Source: an uncultured Bdellovibrio sp.
GTDB taxonomy: Bacteria > Bdellovibrionota > Bdellovibrionia > Bdellovibrionales > Bdellovibrionaceae
Reading direction: 5' to 3'
Assembly (NCBI GenBank): GCA_937871355.1
Contig: CALMPX010000254.1
Coordinates: 1-6,072, forward strand
DNA: 6,072 bases
Shown here: positions 5,294 to 6,072 of the stretch, piece after piece
How the letters are laid out: each line of letters starts with the position of its first letter
How positions within the stretch are numbered: the stretch's first letter is position 1
Notes under the pieces: generated by a model
Database searches by the model: none
Seen by the model: only the letters and a program-made list of their open reading frames with translations
What the model was told of the DNA's origin: nothing
Program-made: the position numbers and the translations under genes

Positions 5294-5680
5294 ATGACAC
5301 ATACATGTTTAATAATCGAAGATTGCAGTTTCATTCGTGAAATTTATCATTTAAATTTAAAAAATTCGAAGCTTCAAATTATCGGAGAAGCCCATGATGG
5401 AAAAGAAGGCTTACAAAAAATAAAAGAATTACAGCCTGACATCATTATTCTCGATCTTGTTTTGCCTGAACTAAATGGATTTGATGTGTTGTCTCAAACT
5501 CATCAATTAAGTCCAAAATCTAAAGTTCTCATTGTATCGACTATGGCTGACTCTAATTATAAGAAGAAAGCCATGAACCTTGGAGCAGTGGGATATTTAG
5601 ATAAACCTTTTACCAAGCTTGAATTATTAAATGCCATTGATGATATAACACTACAATACGACGGAGTCCAAAATGGATGA
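5294..5680 (+). CDS. Single-domain CheY-like response regulator
   Basis: The 128 residues form one receiver domain with no output domain. The acidic pocket is Glu9 and Asp10. The phospho-acceptor is Asp54 in LDLVLPELNGFD, the switch Ser/Thr is at 82-83 in VSTMAD, the switch aromatic is Tyr101, and the conserved Lys104 sits in LDKPF. All catalytic positions are present, so it should accept phosphate from a histidine kinase. No kinase is encoded in this window. It presumably signals by protein contact, as CheY and Spo0F do. The only Shine-Dalgarno-like bases, AAAGG (5288-5292), end one base from the ATG, which is too close for normal use. The conserved first strand starts at residue 4, no other in-frame start fits, and an upstream stop (5282-5284) limits extension. 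Its 3' end overlaps the next gene by 8 nt, implying coupled translation and a shared role. Confidence 0.93.
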   Translation: MTHTCLIIEDCSFIREIYHLNLKNSKLQIIGEAHDGKEGLQKIKELQPDIIILDLVLPELNGFDVLSQTHQLSPKSKVLIVSTMADSNYKKKAMNLGAVGYLDKPFTKLELLNAIDDITLQYDGVQNG

Positions 5681-5954
5681 ATTTAAATTTGTATTAAGAT
5701 GCTTATTATTCACCGGAATTATTTTATTTGTATCTCAATATAAAGTGGGTAATGAAACACTGGAAGCGAAGGCTCAGTATATGTTTGTTGAATCACCGAC
5801 GGCAGAAACTCTTCGTGATACCGCGGCCGGCGGAGTAAAGTTTATTCATAATGCCGTTTCCGAGGGAACAAGCTTTATAAAACGAAAAATGGCTCAGAAC
5901 TCCGGGGGAGAAGCTCATGAGCCAGTACACAACAAATCAAATTCAGACTTTTAA
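5673..5954 (+). CDS. Small single-pass membrane protein of unknown function, coupled to the response regulator
   Basis: I do not recognise this 93-residue protein. Residues 6-22 form one hydrophobic segment (VLRCLLFTGIILFVSQ region), a transmembrane helix or uncleaved signal anchor. No clear signal-peptidase site follows. The stretch 27-75 looks largely helical, with an amphipathic part from TAETLRDTAAGGVKFIHNA to FIKRKM. The C-terminal 20 residues are polar and probably disordered. GGAG at 5663-5666, six bases ahead of ATG, is a good ribosome-binding site, and the start overlaps the response-regulator stop by 8 nt. The tight coupling suggests the two products act together, for example as membrane target or anchor. 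That is inference only. Its stop codon abuts the stop of the convergent gene with no spacer. Confidence 0.7.
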   Translation: MDEFKFVLRCLLFTGIILFVSQYKVGNETLEAKAQYMFVESPTAETLRDTAAGGVKFIHNAVSEGTSFIKRKMAQNSGGEAHEPVHNKSNSDF

Positions 5955-6072
5955 TTATTTACGTTTATTTACAGCTGAAGTTGTTCCGCCATCAGCTTGA
6001 GCAACTTGTCCTTGAGTAGCCACATTATAAAAATTAGTTTTAGAAGCGCTTGCAGCCATACGGTTCATTTGA
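5955..6072 (-). CDS. 3' end of an unrecognised minus-strand gene (partial)
   Basis: On the minus strand an open frame enters from the right edge and ends with TAA at 5957-5955. The 39 visible codons end in a Gln/Ala/Thr-rich, then basic tail (SAVNKRK). An in-frame ATG lies at 6068-6066, so a tiny 37-residue gene cannot be excluded, but the four bases upstream do not show a ribosome-binding site. No family is recognisable. Its coding reality rests on the open frame, typical codons and exact abutment with the convergent stop. Confidence 0.45.
   Translation of the reverse strand, partial: QMNRMAASASKTNFYNVATQGQVAQADGGTTSAVNKRK

Noticed and set aside
5304..5306. Alternative ATG start for the response regulator
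   Set aside because: It is out of frame with the receiver domain and would not give the protein.

Overview
This window reads as ordinary chromosomal DNA from an AT-rich Gram-negative bacterium. There is a replicative helicase, a Fis-type nucleoid protein, and a secreted protein ending in an outer-membrane-barrel-like C-terminal Phe. The gene mix, codon use and DnaB character suggest a predatory or delta-like lineage such as Bdellovibrionota. That placement is an impression from memory, not a computed one. I see no IS element, phage gene, CRISPR array, tRNA, rRNA or toxin-antitoxin pair.

Layout, left to right. Positions 1-135 are a non-coding leader with a GC-rich hairpin. A Fis homologue with an extra C-terminal tail follows (136-501) and is closed by a strong GAAA-loop terminator (522-557). 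dnaB (621-2045) has its own extended -10 promoter set inside an inverted repeat. A 97-nt gap with two more inverted repeats leads to a small secreted protein of unknown function (2143-2607). The start codon of that protein lies inside a perfect 10-bp hairpin whose loop carries the Shine-Dalgarno sequence.

On the minus strand, three genes form a tightly overlapped operon transcribed from about 5229 down to 2609. First is a 532-residue envelope protein (periplasmic domain plus probable beta-barrel), then an RluA-family rRNA/tRNA pseudouridine synthase with a TTG start, then a PpiC-type parvulin. The junctions are TTGA and ATGA overlaps. A 10-A tract near the end of the pseudouridine synthase opens, in the -1 frame, straight into the parvulin.

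The 131-bp divergent region 5163-5293 separates this operon from a plus-strand pair: a single-domain CheY-like response regulator (5294-5680) and an overlapping small single-pass membrane protein (5673-5954). The predicted promoters of the two directions share their -35 region, and the response-regulator mRNA may be leaderless. The right edge (5955-6072) holds the 3' end of an unrecognised minus-strand gene.

No complete new system is evident. The points most worth checking are the start-codon hairpins on two exported-protein genes, the possible RluA-PpiC frameshift fusion, the tailed Fis next to dnaB, the periplasmic-domain/barrel architecture of the 532-residue protein, and the uncharacterised response-regulator/membrane-protein pair.
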